Origin: Lepiota brunneoincarnata
Lineage: Eukaryota; Basidiomycota; Agaricomycetes; Agaricales; Agaricaceae
Direction of reading: 5' to 3'
NCBI GenBank assembly: GCA_023014365.1
Contig: JAEBUN010000050.1
Location: forward strand, 186,001 to 250,000
Length of the DNA: 64,000 nt
Shown: positions 9,854 to 21,839 of the stretch, piece after piece
Layout of the letters: each line of letters starts with the position of its first letter
Numbering within the stretch: the first letter of the stretch is position 1
Made by a program: the position numbers and the translations under genes
Notes under the pieces: model-generated
The model's input: the letters and a program-made list of their open reading frames with translations, nothing else
The model's database searches: none
What the model was told of the DNA's origin: nothing

Positions 9854-10191
9854 TGTTAAATAAAGTGACAGATCACTTATTAGTTAGAAACAAATTATGA
9901 TATATAAGTAATTAGTTGTTATGTACACCCATCCCTTGGGGATGTCAATTAGTGGACACCGAGTTTCACGCCTCATGTCCATTTTGACAGGATGGGACCT
10001 TAGACTAGCCAAATCCTATTATGTGAAGGGGAGTTACATACGAAGAACCTTTACACTTGACCAAATCAGTGGGCTTATCAAATCACACTATTATTAACAA
10101 CGTGTGAATACATCAGTGATTGTTGATCAACTCGAGCTAGTGACTAGTGATCAGTGTGTCACTGATACTATTGACTCTACTCAGTTCAACA
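9854..10191 (+). repeat. 3' LTR of Copia B
   Basis: 338 bp, TG to CA, followed by the target duplication TTCTT at 10192-10196. Confidence 0.97.
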
Positions 10192-10459
10192 TTCTTTTGG
10201 CTCCCACTCTTTTGCATCTATTTTTCCATCTAGAATTCCAGTTTTATAACCATCCTTTGTGATTTGAAGAGCTGTAAAAGTGGAACCTTCAAGTGAATTG
10301 TGGGGAAGGGTATCAGTGTGCTTGCCACTGGAAAAAGCCCTTTCAGAGGATACTGAGGATCCTGCAATAGCTAAATAATCTCTAGCTATAGCCCCTAGAG
10401 TTGGGTACTTGTTATGGTTGATCTAAATGCAAAATCAAAAAATAATCAAGGGTGATATA

Positions 10460-12064
10460 CAGTGACCCACAAAACTGTTCCAATGTTTTATACTTTTGAC
10501 TTAAAGTAGTGATAGCTCAATGGATAAAATGACTAAATTTGTGAATATATTTATAAACATAGCCAAACATGTCATATCTGACCCTGCGAAGTCGCGTTAT
10601 GTAATACTTCCAAATTGGGCAATTATGAATTTTGTAAGCATGTTGAGTCATTGGAACAGTTTTGTCAATGACATATTATACCAGGCCATCGTATTATTTC
10701 TAGTACTTAGAGTGGCTCCCTTTGGCTTTGAGAACAGCTGCTACTCTCCTAGGCATACTTTCAATTAACTTCTGATACTCAGAAGCTGAAATAGCATCCC
10801 ACTCCTTCTCTACCTCCTACTACAACTCCTTTATACCCTTGAGAGGAGATTCATACTCTCCCAGTGTTCTCATCACATAATCCCATAAGTGGTCAATGGG
10901 ATTGAGGTCAGGTGATGTGCTGGCCAGATTAGCAGCCTAAAATGATATTTTTGAAACCATTCTGGGGCCAATACACTCTTGTGTTTGGGATCATTATCTT
11001 GCTGGAAGATGATATCTTGGGGTTTAAGCTTGTACCACTGGAGACTCTTCTTCAAATCCTTCTCCAAAATTTGCACAAACAACTCTGCATCCATCCTTCT
11101 ATCAATCCTCACTGCATAGCCTGGGCTATCCCACAGTATACAACCCCAAACTATCACTGATGCTCCTCTATACTTCAGAGTTTCCTGAACCAGTCTTTCA
11201 CTGAGCCCCTCTCCCTTCTTTTTCCATCCCCACTTCCTCCCATCTGACCCCAAACAATTGATTTTGGTCTCATCAGACCATACAACCAGCTTCCAGTCTT
11301 CCACAGTCCAATGCTGGTGTGTCAGAGCAAAATCCAGCCTAGCTCTCCTATGCTTGTCAAAGGGTAAAGGCTTTTTTTGCTTGACTATAGCCTTCATTCC
11401 TGCCTGTTTGAGATGCCTTAACACAATCTGTGAAGAGACTGATGTTCCAATGATGGGAACAAGAGATTTGGCTATATCTAAAGCAGTTTCAGCCTTGCCA
11501 GCAGAGATAAGATAGATAGTATGCTGGATATTGGTAGTAGAGAGTATTGAAGGATGTCCTCCAAGTGATTTGGTAAGGCTGGAACAATTTTTAGAGGCTA
11601 GCCTGGATATGGTACTGTGCCCAACACCAGCAATTGCCTCAATTTTAGTATAGGAATGGTGAGAATTTAGCATAGAGAGGATGGTTTTCTTTAGAATAGA
11701 AGATAATGGTTTTATGGTAAGTGGGGGGGTTGAGAATGATAGGACATGGCTGTTAGCACATCTATTTATATGTCAAAGACACATAGTTACATGATCTTGT
11801 TGATTTACAATCAACAGAGTCATGTAATTGCTTGAATTAGTATCAAAAATTACCATTGACAAAACTGTTCCAATGACTTAAAATGCTTACAAAATTCATA
11901 ATTGACTCATTTGGAAGTATTACATAACGCGAATTTGCAGGGTCAGATATGACATGTTTGGCTATGTTTAGAAATATATTCACAAATCTATCCATTTTAT
12001 TCACTGAGCTATTACTACTTTAAGTCAAAAGTACAAAACATTGGAACAGTTTTGTGGGTCACTG
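10460..12064 (-). mobile_element. Tc1/mariner transposon with ~200-bp terminal inverted repeats
   Basis: It starts CAGTGACCCACAAAACTG at 10460 and ends with the exact complement at 12064, flanked by TA (10458-10459 and 12065-12066). The inverted repeats extend to about 10670 and 11855. Each repeat contains the motif AAAACTGTTCCAATG at its outer end and again, in opposite orientation, at its inner end, so each arm is itself palindromic. It encodes one minus-strand transposase. It lies inside an intron of the hAT transposase. Confidence 0.95.
10700..11673 (-). pseudogene. Tc1/mariner transposase (DDE/D), frameshifted
   Basis: The open frame (266 codons from 11673) has an N-terminal helix-turn-helix region, then the first catalytic Asp (VVWSDETKIN), a WGWKKKGEGL segment and the second Asp (IIFQQDNDPKHKS). 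Near 10918 the frame shifts by one base; the neighbouring frame continues with SPDLNPIDHLWDYVM, placing an Asp as the third acidic residue with about 34 residues between the second and third, a mariner-like DD34D spacing. Two consecutive TAG codons follow further on, and the C-terminus ends near 10700. It is therefore inactive. Cut-and-paste transposition into TA sites is the family function. Confidence 0.85.
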
Positions 12065-14879
12065 TATAAACAAAACTTACACCCCACCAGGCTATAACAT
12101 CCTCTACTGGTTCAATGCCAGCATCCAAGTACTCATCTAATTTGTGAAATATATCTTGAGTAAATGAAGAGGCCTGAGATAATCATTGGCACATTGCCCG
12201 AGCCTGTGCAGAAGTTCCCACTTCAACAGAAGTATCTGATAAGGCCTGAGACTGAGTTTTGGGTTCTTTGTAATATTTCTTAAACTAAGCTTGGGTCAAT
12301 AAAAACCTTAAAATAACTTGAGCACTATTACATACCACCTCTCAAAATCGAGTTTTTGCCATTTCAGAGTCAGAAAAAGTCCACTTTTCTTCAAAATACT
12401 CCATTTTGCAGCTTGGATCCAGCACTAATAAATTATTAGCACCAAGAAACAGCAAACAAATAAAATCATACCAAGTGGAATAAAATAAGCACCTGTGTCA
12501 ACAAGGGTTGTATGCCATTTTGTGAGCTTATCTATTCCTGCCTGAATACCATCCTTGACTGGTGCATATTGTGAGTGAAGTTTAAACTGCTTCCATTTTT
12601 CAATCACATCCTCAAGCTCAGAAAGAGCATGAGTAATAGATGAATGGGTAGCAGATGAAAATGTTGATTGGACACTAGCAGGAACCTAGTGGAAATTAAT
12701 AGGCTGTTATGTGAGTAGTGTAGACAATACTCACAGCTAGAACATCTTTCATAAGTTTAAGAAGCTTCCACTCCTCCTCAACCAAATGATAGTCAAGATA
12801 TGTCTTGCCTTTCAATTTAGGAACAACTCCAGAGTCATCTGCATTCTTAATGAACTTCCAAACTCCCTATTTAAAAATTAGTCCAGTATTCAAAACTAAT
12901 CTGAGAAAGAACATACTTTCTTTAGCAGAAGAAACTGTTCAAGAAGGTGATACATTGAACTCCAACGAGTACGAACCCATTTGATAAGCTCAAGCTCAGG
13001 TACTGACTCCTGAACACAGCAAACTGCAAAGTACTTCTTTGCCTGAGGTGATAAGCAGACCTACAAAAATATACACAACTGTCAATTAATACTTCAATAT
13101 TTTGGAGAAAAGTGAAATACCTGAGTGATAAATGCTAATACTTTTCCAAGAACATCTCCTGCATCAAATGGAATAGCTTCATCAATATCTTCATCATCTT
13201 GGATATTACCAAGCTCATCCCAATCTACCTCATCCTCATTAGTTGAAGCTGATTTGGTTGTGAACTGAGTAGGACAGATGGCTTCAATAAAAGCCTTAGC
13301 ACCAAGGTGGATAGTATGTTCAATACATCTTGGATTTTTGAAAAGTGAGAACAAAATATGGACTAAGTTGAAGATTAACTCACCTAACTAACACAATGCT
13401 CACAAGCTATCCAATTGTGTGAAGGTGTATTGAGTATATGTTGAAGTACCTTGAGAGCCTTATCATTGGATGAAGCATTATCTGTGGTAATCCAACCAAT
13501 CTACAAAAAGAATTAGTTGTTCATATTACAAATCATGAAAGAAGTATATAAAAAACCTTAGATTGGATTTTATACTGATCAAAAACACTGAGAACAACTG
13601 CAGCTAAATTTTCACCACCATGGTTTCCTTCAATCTCTGGAAAGCCAATCACATGTGACTTGAGCTTCCAGATATGTGGTTGATCAGGAGGGTTGGCAAT
13701 ATACTGGACAGTAACAGCAAGGAATGGTTTCATATCTTCAGAAGTCCAGCCATCAAATGTAGAGGAGATTTTTCCTGGTTGTTCCTAAAATAAAATCAGC
13801 ATCAGAAGCATAAAAAGAGTTAAGACATACCTGAAGAATTTTTGATAGTCAATGAACCACAATTTTAGCCTTATACTTCACCTCCTCAGATATCTTTGAA
13901 CAATGAGGGATGTCACTATCCTTTGTGGATGGCTGCTGGTAGATAAGAAGTCTGCAAAATGATGGCTGATCTACAGCTGTAAATGGCTAAAAGAATAGTT
14001 CATTACATACAATTCATCAAGAACAGAGATGGAATATTACCTGATCATCCTCAACAAGCCAATGAGTGAGATACTCAATGAGTCCTTCCTTTGTCCACTT
14101 TGCAGTTGGTACTACAAAAGTATCAAGTGTCTTCTGAGCAGCATTCCCATCATTATCAGTTGGTTTAAAGGCTCCAGACTTCTTAGCTTCAGCAATTGTG
14201 ACAGAATGAGGCTCAAAACCATTCTCTTGAGCTTGTATCATGTAAAGATCACCATGTGTTTTCCAGTTTCTGATACAATAAATGATAAATAAATATATTT
14301 CAGAGACAATACTACATACTGCCCAATATGTTTGCGACGAGTTGTCACACTTCCAGTCATCCAGAAACTCTCATCTAGCTCCTGCCCTTTGTGTTTTGCA
14401 AGGTGACTGCAAAAACAGCACATGTTAGACATAACACAATATAGGAATAGATTTTCTTACCAGCAGATCTCACACCACCATCCCTTTGTCTGAACACCAT
14501 CTTTCAGACATTCTTCCATCCGCCAACATGCACAAATGTCCTTGGTTTGTTCACTCTGACCACGATGAATATGTTTGCACTAAAACAAGGAATATTAGTA
14601 TATAGATAACATATAAATGAATGTGACTTACAGCAGGTATAGAGTCAGGATTGTCATCATCCTCTGTAAGATCCTCTGTCTTCTCATCCTCTTGGTCATT
14701 ATCATCTTCTTCATCCTCTTCCCCATCACTCATGACAACAACTGGCTTCTTCCGAGAATGGCCAGACTCAGCAGTAGACTCTCCCCACTTCCATTTTATT
14801 GGCCCTACAGGCATATAGCAAAATCAGAGAGCCATGGAATTGGAGGGCCATGTACATAATATAGTAAAATCACAGCAGG

Positions 14880-15255
14880 GGAGGGAGCCACATAGCAAAA
14901 ATGAGGGGGAGGGAGCCATGTAGTGAAAATGAGGGAGAGGGAGCCACATAGTGAAAGCAAGGAGAAGGGAACCGAGCCACATAGCGAAACAAGGGGGAGG
15001 GAGCCATGTAGTGAAAATGAGGGAGAGGGAGCCACATAGTGAAAGCAAGGAGAAGGGAACCGAGCCACATAGCGAAACAAGGGGGAGGGAGCCATGTAGT
15101 GAAAATGAGGGAGAGGGAGCCACATAGTGAAAGCAAGGAGAAGGGAACCGAGCCACATAGTGAAACAAGGGGGAGGGAGCCATGTAGTGAAAATGAGGGG
15201 AAAAGAGCCACATGGTGAAACAAGGGGGAGGGAGCCATGTAGCAAAAATGGGAGG
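14880..15255. repeat. 88-bp minisatellite
   Basis: The unit beginning GGGAGCCATG recurs at 14911, 14999, 15087 and 15175, exactly 88 bases apart. Each unit contains three related sub-units of about 30 bp (GGGAGCCACATAGTGAAA type). Long minus-strand frames exist only because of the repeat; 88 is not a multiple of 3 and the same peptide repeats in all frames, so I do not call it coding. It lies just upstream of the hAT transposase N-terminus. Confidence 0.9.
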
Positions 15256-15446
15256 GAGGCCAGACAGTCCAATACATATTGTCAGCATAATAGATATCAA
15301 AGTTCAGGGCATAGCAAAACATACCTTCATTATCACAAATGAGAGCCAGTTGAGTGGCTACTTCCTCTTCAGGAGGAACATCGGCTCCATGCATTAATTT
15401 ACCAGCATTGAGAACATTAGTTTTACCTCCAGAGTGGCCAGCTCAG

Positions 15447-15859
15447 TGTTATCAATCAATCAGAAACCTGTCTGGAAGGAACTCTTATCAGAAGCACCTA
15501 GTATATAAATAGATAGAAGAACTGTCACTCTGAAACAATCAGAAGTGCACATCAGAACAATCTATAATTAGATAGATAAGACTTTGACTCAGTATGACTC
15601 ACTTTACCTGGGTCCAGATATATATAGTAGGAGCATAGCCACACATAGTAGTATATAAGGATACTGTACTGTACCTTGTATCCTTATCTTAGTGTTATAC
15701 AGTTCTTGCCTCCTATGTATACCTCTTTGCCCTTAAACCGGCTGGACTATAGTGCTCTGTTGTCTCTAAGTCATGCCTAGTAGGACAAGACCAAGTCTGT
15801 ATAGACATCTTGCTTTGAACACCATGCTACTCAAGAGTGAACCCCTAACCCAGGTAACA
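15447..15859 (+). repeat. 5' LTR of chromovirus
   Basis: 413 bp, aligning with 22928-23342 over its whole length apart from a diverged first ~20 bases and small indels (for example TATGTATACC versus TATACC). A minus-strand relative is at 61970-62354. I could not identify a convincing tRNA primer site in the bases after 15859. Confidence 0.92.
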
Positions 15860-16227
15860 AAACACTAAGATACTCTGCTGCTTATCTCTTGCTCACCCTC
15901 TACTCTGCCAATGTACTGAACATGTTGAGGTACTCTGTGTTGTGGAATATGACATTGTCACCAATTGCGATGTTCTCTGTAGCCGTTGCTACGTTCCTAT
16001 CCTCCATCCTGCCTCTGCCAGCAGACCTGGCTCACCTATTGCTAGTGACCTTTGTCACCATAGCTGTACTCTCAGCACACTGCATCCTTATGGTCAAATT
16101 TGAACTCATACATTGCTACTGCAACTGCTGTTGCATCAGATCTTGGAACTTGTACCTTGGTATACAAGTCATCCTCACCCAATTCTTCATACTTCTAGCA
16201 GTAATTGATTGCTAGACAACCGCCACC

Positions 16228-18000
16228 ATGCCTCCAAAGAAGTTTTCAGCCTGAGAAACCCCATCACCCCCTCCTCCCAAATTGAGAAACAGAATCTCAG
16301 GACCAGGTATACAAAACCTGGACCCCAGAAGAAATCCCACACCACAACCCACTTAAACACCGTTGCCGTTCTATCCTCCATCCCCATTTGATTCACCTAC
16401 TCCACATGCATCAACATCTACCCAAATTGTCTCAATATCATCAAGTGTTTCTGCTGCACTAGCTGAAAGACAAAGACAATGCAAAGAACAAGAAAAATGC
16501 AATATCATCGCAAACCAACTCACTGAACAAGAACTTAAACGACTCTAACGAGCCATACAACAACCAAGGGAACTCACAGGTTCTGAAGAAAACCTCCTCA
16601 CAAGACATGAAGCCTTTGTTGAACTCAACCTAGGAAAAATCCCAGTTGACAACGATTCAGACATCTATATCACAGACGACAACCAATCGGATCCCGATCC
16701 ACAACCACCTGCATTACCCACACCAACAATACCCTTAGCCCTACCAGCCCCTCCCCTACCACCAATACAACCCCCAACACCACCACCGCCGCCACCCACC
16801 AGACAAATACAAATGGCCACTGTACAAACCCCAAAGGAGTTAGGACTCCTCAAACCCATCACCTTTGATGGAACTAGAAGACTATTCGAAGACTGGATCT
16901 TCTAATGTGAAGTGTACATGCTTGCTAATGCGACCACTTACAACACCAACCTCACTAGGACCCTATTTGTCCTTTCGACAATGCAATCAGGAGATGCCTG
17001 AGCCTGGGCCAGACAATACCTCCATGAGAGAAACGCTCAAACCCAAGCAGGACAACCAATAGCCATGAAAACATGGGACAACTTCACCACCAGACTCAGA
17101 ACCGACTTCACCCCAGCAGACAAACATGCATATGCATATACCAAACTCCAGACCCTACACCAAACGGGCAAACCAATGACTGAATTCAACTCTCAGTTCA
17201 AGGAACTCGTCTATTAATCCGGACTCACTGAAGATCATGCCCTAATCAATCTATACTGAAAAGCAATCGATCGCCAAATTGCAATGAAGATTGACAAATC
17301 AGAAAACCCTCCGATGACTATCACCACTTGGTATCTCCGAGCAAACAAACTCAATGACAACTTCCGCCAAATCAATGCCCTCTATGGCACCCCCAGGAAC
17401 ACATTCCCCCAAAGGAACCAATACCAACCCAATCATGGACCGAACCACCCAAACAACAACGTGCCCTATGCACAATTCTACCAAAGGAGCAATGCTCCAC
17501 GATTCACACTATGTGACCCACATGCCATGGAAATAGACCATGCCACAATGGAAGAAGGGTACAAAGACCCTTACCCAGAAATCCCTCAACTGGACTATGC
17601 CAAAGAAAACCCTCAAGTCTACTTGGAGTTAGATGCCATTGTCACTGGACAACAAATAAAAGCCTATCAAAACCAAGAATGCTTCTGATGTGGAGCTAAA
17701 GACCACTGGGTTAGCAAATGCCCTCAACCCTCTCAAGCAAGACGCTTCCCTGGAATGCGCACAAATCCCCCTCGCCCTATGAGAAACCCCAACCATCCCT
17801 TCCCAGGACAACAAAACACTCATCCCGGATTCCCAAACTGGAACACCCAACAATCACCACAATGCAAGTACTCCCTTGCAGTTGCAGAAGTAGCATCTCA
17901 GATGTGCCAAATGGTCAATGACCTCAACCCTGAACTCCAACAAGAACTCCACTCTGCACTAGCTGAAGACCCAGAGATGCGTCCCTTCCAGGATTTTTGA
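16228..18000 (+). pseudogene. gag: Chromovirus Gag with zinc knuckle, multiple stops
   Basis: The frame starts at ATG 16228 (MPPKKFSA then TGA). It runs through a coiled region, a proline tract (about 16740-16800), the conserved Gag core (KPITFDGTRRLFEDW, FTTRLRTDF, MTEFNSQFKELV) and a CCHC knuckle near 17680 (CF-stop-CGAKDHWVSKC), where a TGA replaces the codon between the first two Cys. I count at least eight in-frame stops. Several are TGA at positions where Arg (CGA) is expected; others are TAA where CAA is plausible. The frame ends at TGA 17998-18000, and Pol continues in another frame. Confidence 0.85.
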
Positions 18001-21000
18001 AACGGAACACAGACCGATGCGCCCCTGCTCATTCCCAGAAGGACTCTACATATTCTCACTCTCAGAAGGACATTTTCTTGATAAATTCTGTACAACTATG
18101 ACTCTCCCCAAATAAACGATCCCTCTACCTACCCATCAAGATTTGGAGTGAACAGACATCAAAACCCATGGCCATCACTGCCCTGATAGACTCAGGAGCT
18201 GAAGGGAACTTCATCTCCCACAAAGTCGTTGAATGACATGGTTATCAAACCAAATGGCTGGACCAACCAATCCCTCTCAGCAACGTTGATGGAACTGACA
18301 ATCAACATGGCAAGATCCATGAATATATCAAAATCCGGACCATCATTGATGGAAGAGATTGCATGCTAGAAGTGTATGTCACAAACACCAGTGAGAAAGA
18401 TCTCATCATTGGATTTCCCTGGTTGGAACAATACAACCCCAACATCAACTGGAAAACCAAGACATTCTCTTGGAAACCCCAAATCAATCACCAAGACTTC
18501 TCCAAACTCCTCAGAACCCTATGACAACCTGTCAAGCTCAACTCCATTGCCATGGACATAATGGCTGGTAAAACATCTCAACCCGAGGACAACCCAGAAG
18601 AATATGTCAGCTTTTCAAATGTTGACCTTGACACCTTCTCTTTAGAAAGAGAAATGAACCCAATGCTTCTAACCCCATTAGAAGTAAACGCCAAAGCTAC
18701 ATACACCACAATGCTCCACAATGAGCAACATAACCCGACAAAATTGACAAACCAAAAAGGAAAACAACTGGAATCAAACAAAGAACCACCTGAGATCCCT
18801 TGGAGATTTGCCTGATGGGCTAAAATATTCAACAAGAAAGCCTCTGAACGATTCCCACCATCAAGAACGTTTGATCATGAAATCAAAATAAAACCGACAT
18901 TCGAAGCAAAATTGATGAAACCCTATCAAGTGGCACCTGCCAAAGAAAAAGCACTAAAAGAATTCATAGATGAAAACCTCCAAAAAGGGTACATCCGCCC
19001 CTCAAAATCCCCTATGGCATCACCTTTCTTCTTTGTTGCCAAGAAAGGAGGAGACCTCCAACCCTGCCAAGATTATCGTTATCTAAATGATCATACTGTC
19101 AAAAATGCATATCCAATCCCCATGATTTCCACTATCATGGATAAACTCAAAGGAGCTAAGTATTTCACTAAGCTCGATGTCCACCTAGGATACAATAACA
19201 TCAGAATCAAAGATGGCAATCAATGCAAAGCAGCATTCAAGACTCCTATGGGTCTTTTTGAACCAACTGTGATGTTTTTCGGACTTTGCAACAGTCCCAC
19301 AACATTCCAACACATGATGGACACATTATTCTCCAAAATAATGGAGAAAGGAGGAATCATCATCTATATGGATGATATCCTAATTTATGGTAAAACCCAG
19401 GAAGAAACTGACCAACTCATGGAAAAGGTACTGCAAATCCTGCAGGAAAATGACCTCTACCTCAAAATGGAGAAATGTGAGTTCAACAAACAACAACTCA
19501 AATATCTCGGCATGATCATCACACTAGATGAAATAAAAATGGACCCTGGAAAACTCAAGGGAATAGAAGACTGGCCAGTGCTGAAGACAGTCCGACACAT
19601 TTGTAAATTCATCGGATTCTGTAACTTCTACCAGAAGTTCATCTGCAGCTACTCCCATCACACCAAACCCCTTAACCAACTCCTATCCAAATCAAACAAA
19701 TTTGAATGGAAAGAGGAACAACAAAAAGTGTTCAAAATGCTCAAGAACAAATTCTTAAAGGAACTGGTACTCTTCATGCCCGACTCCACAAAACCCTTCA
19801 AAATAGAAGCTGATGCTTCCAAATTCGCATCAGGAGCGGTCTTATACCAACACAACATCAACGGAATATGGAAACCCATATCATTCTATTCAAAGACGTT
19901 TGGACCAGCAGAACACAATTACGATATCTATGACAGGGAACTCCTCACTATTATCCAAGCCCTTGAAGAATGGTGCCACTACCTCCTTGGCAGCCCCAAT
20001 ACCATCTGTATCAGAACAGACCACCAAAACCTCACATACTGGCATAAACCCCAGAAAATCAACTACTGACAAGCACGTTGGGTCCAGACCCTTGCTGACT
20101 ACAACTTTAAATTGGAACACATCCCAGGATCAAAGATCCCTGCACCTGATGCTCTATCAAGATGTCCAGACCACATCCCTGATGAGGATAATGATAATGA
20201 AGACGTCACCATGCTTCCAGACAACCTCTTTGTTGCCACAGCTGACTTAGAAGATCAAAACTTGATCACAGTACTCCCAGAACACCTTTTTATCACCACC
20301 ATCGATATGGAACTCCAAGAAAGAATCATGGAATCACCCAAATATGATGCTAGAACAACCAAAGCATTCAAACTCCTGAAAGAATCCCATCCTAACACCA
20401 CCGATAAAGACTTTGGAACAGTCCTGACCTCAAACAGTCCACTCCTCACGTTCCAAGAACATGTCATCATTCCAGAAGACCTCCAACTCAGACATGATGT
20501 CATTGCAAGATACCATGACCACCCTACATGTGGCCACCCTGGAGAACAGGAAACATACTGCCTTGCCAAGAAAGAAGTGTATTGGCCAGGAATGTTGACG
20601 TTCATAAAGAATCATGTCAAAGGCTGTCCAGAGTGTCAGCAACACAAAATCATACACAGACCGGATCACACACCAACTCAACCGATCCCTCCATCATCCT
20701 CCAAATGCCCATTTGCTCAAATCTCATGGGATCTTATCACCAGTCTACCACCTAGTGCCAGCCATAATGTGATATTGTCCATGGTGGACCACAGCCTTAT
20801 GAAGGGGGTAATTTTCATCCCAACATCAGATCGATCAAACGCCAACAACATAGGATGACTATTAATAGAAAAAGTCTTCACTAGGTTCGGATTACCCAAC
20901 AAGATCATATCAGATCGAGATCCCAGATTTGCCACCAACTCCCTCCAAGAGCTAGCCAAATGCCTAAACATACAACAAGCATTCTCAACTGCATACCATC

Positions 21001-21839
21001 CCCAGACAGATGGTTCCACTGAATGATACAACCAAGAAATCAAGACCTACCTCGCCATATACTGCACCAGGAACCCCCTTGACTGGTCAGAAACCCTCCC
21101 TATTGCCGAGTTTGCACACAACTCCAAAATACATGCCTCAAGGCAGAAATCCCCATTTGAACTAATCATGGGATACAACCCTCCACCGATACCCACAGTA
21201 ATGGAAACTTCAAACTTTCCATCAGTAGATGAATGCATCAGACTCCTTGATGATGCCAGAAAAGAAGCATATGCAGCACACCAACTCTCCACCGATATTA
21301 TGAAATAAAGAACCCGAAGAACTGTCAAACCCCTTGAAACACATCAAAAAGTATGGCTAGAAGCCAAAAACCTCAAACTCCCCTTCATCTCCAACAAGAT
21401 ATCCCCAAAATGACTAGGATCTTTTCTTATCTCAGAAGTCTTATCGCCACTCACATACAAACTAAAACTTCTGATCAAATGGAAGATACACCCAGTATTC
21501 CACTGAAACCTCTTAACCCCATATAACGAAACAGAAGCATATGGACCTCATCCGATGCCACCGCCACCAGACATCATTAATGAAGAAGAAGAATACATAA
21601 TAGAAGCTATTCTCAATCACCACTGATACCATGGAAAACTCCAATACTATGTACATTGGAAAGGATACTCCCACATGGAGAACCAATGGATATCTGAAGA
21701 AGAACTCCACAACAACGCTGATGAATACTTGGAAGAGTATAAAGAAGATCACCAACTTAACAGCAATGACCAGGAACTACCCAGAACCTACCAGAAGCAA
21801 CTTCGCTCTATCACCAAACGTACTCAAAAATGTCCATGA
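18001..21839 (+). pseudogene. pol: Chromovirus Pol: protease, RT, RNase H, integrase, chromodomain
   Basis: One frame throughout, broken by TGA/TAA codons (for example 20070, 20857, 21025, 21306). The protease shows ALIDSGAEGNFIS near 18183-18222. RT (18912-20069 is stop-free) shows YRYLNDHTVKNAYPIP and the catalytic IIIYMDDILIYG. RNase H follows (EADASKFASGAVL, RTDHQNLTYW). The integrase has its HHCC finger (HPGEQETYC ... CPECQQH) and D-D-E residues ([21 protein letters not shown]). A chromodomain ends the frame at about 21580-21750 (IIEAILNHH ... YYVHWKGYSHMENQW), as in chromoviruses that target methylated histones. The frame ends with TGA at 21837-21839, overlapping the next ORF. Confidence 0.92.

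Larger units (their letters stand above)
5196..10191 (+). mobile_element. Full-length Ty1/Copia family B retrotransposon
   Basis: Two 338-bp LTRs (5196-5533 and 9854-10191) differ at four positions, all CpG versus TpG/CpA. Flanking 5-bp duplications TTCTT (5191-5195 and 10192-10196) are perfect. The interior has a primer-binding site directly abutting the 5' LTR, one long Gag-Pol frame interrupted by a single TGA, and a polypurine tract abutting the 3' LTR. The order protease, integrase, RT, RNase H is that of Copia. It inserted just beyond the preserved 3' end of the hAT transposase. It is the youngest-looking element in the window and could be close to active. Confidence 0.97.
10197..14825 (-). 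pseudogene. hAT transposase (BED finger to C-terminal dimerisation domain), interrupted by a mariner
   Basis: Read on the minus strand, exons run from an acidic N-terminal region (14551-14814), through a BED-like zinc finger (14345-14560: C-x2-C in GWWCEIC, then HLAKHKGQ and RRKHIG), the central RNase H-like part (about 14240 down to 12430, including CIEHTIHLGAKAFIE at 13280-13330), to the hAT C-terminal domain at 10197-10420, which reads RDYLAIAGSSVSSERAFSSG, the diagnostic hATC motif. Exons are separated by short GT-AG introns, one of which (about 10420-12080) received the mariner at 10460-12064. Copia B sits immediately beyond the 3' end. I did not verify every exon frame, so I call it a pseudogene; the coding parts look only mildly decayed. 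Confidence 0.8.

Noticed and set aside
14880..15255. CRISPR-like array
   Set aside because: The repeats are contiguous 88-bp units without unique spacers, in a eukaryotic genome.
14805..15394. Three overlapping 155-174-codon minus-strand frames rich in Ser/Pro/Leu/His
   Set aside because: They are the 88-bp minisatellite read in three frames; the period is not a multiple of three and the same peptide recurs in every frame.
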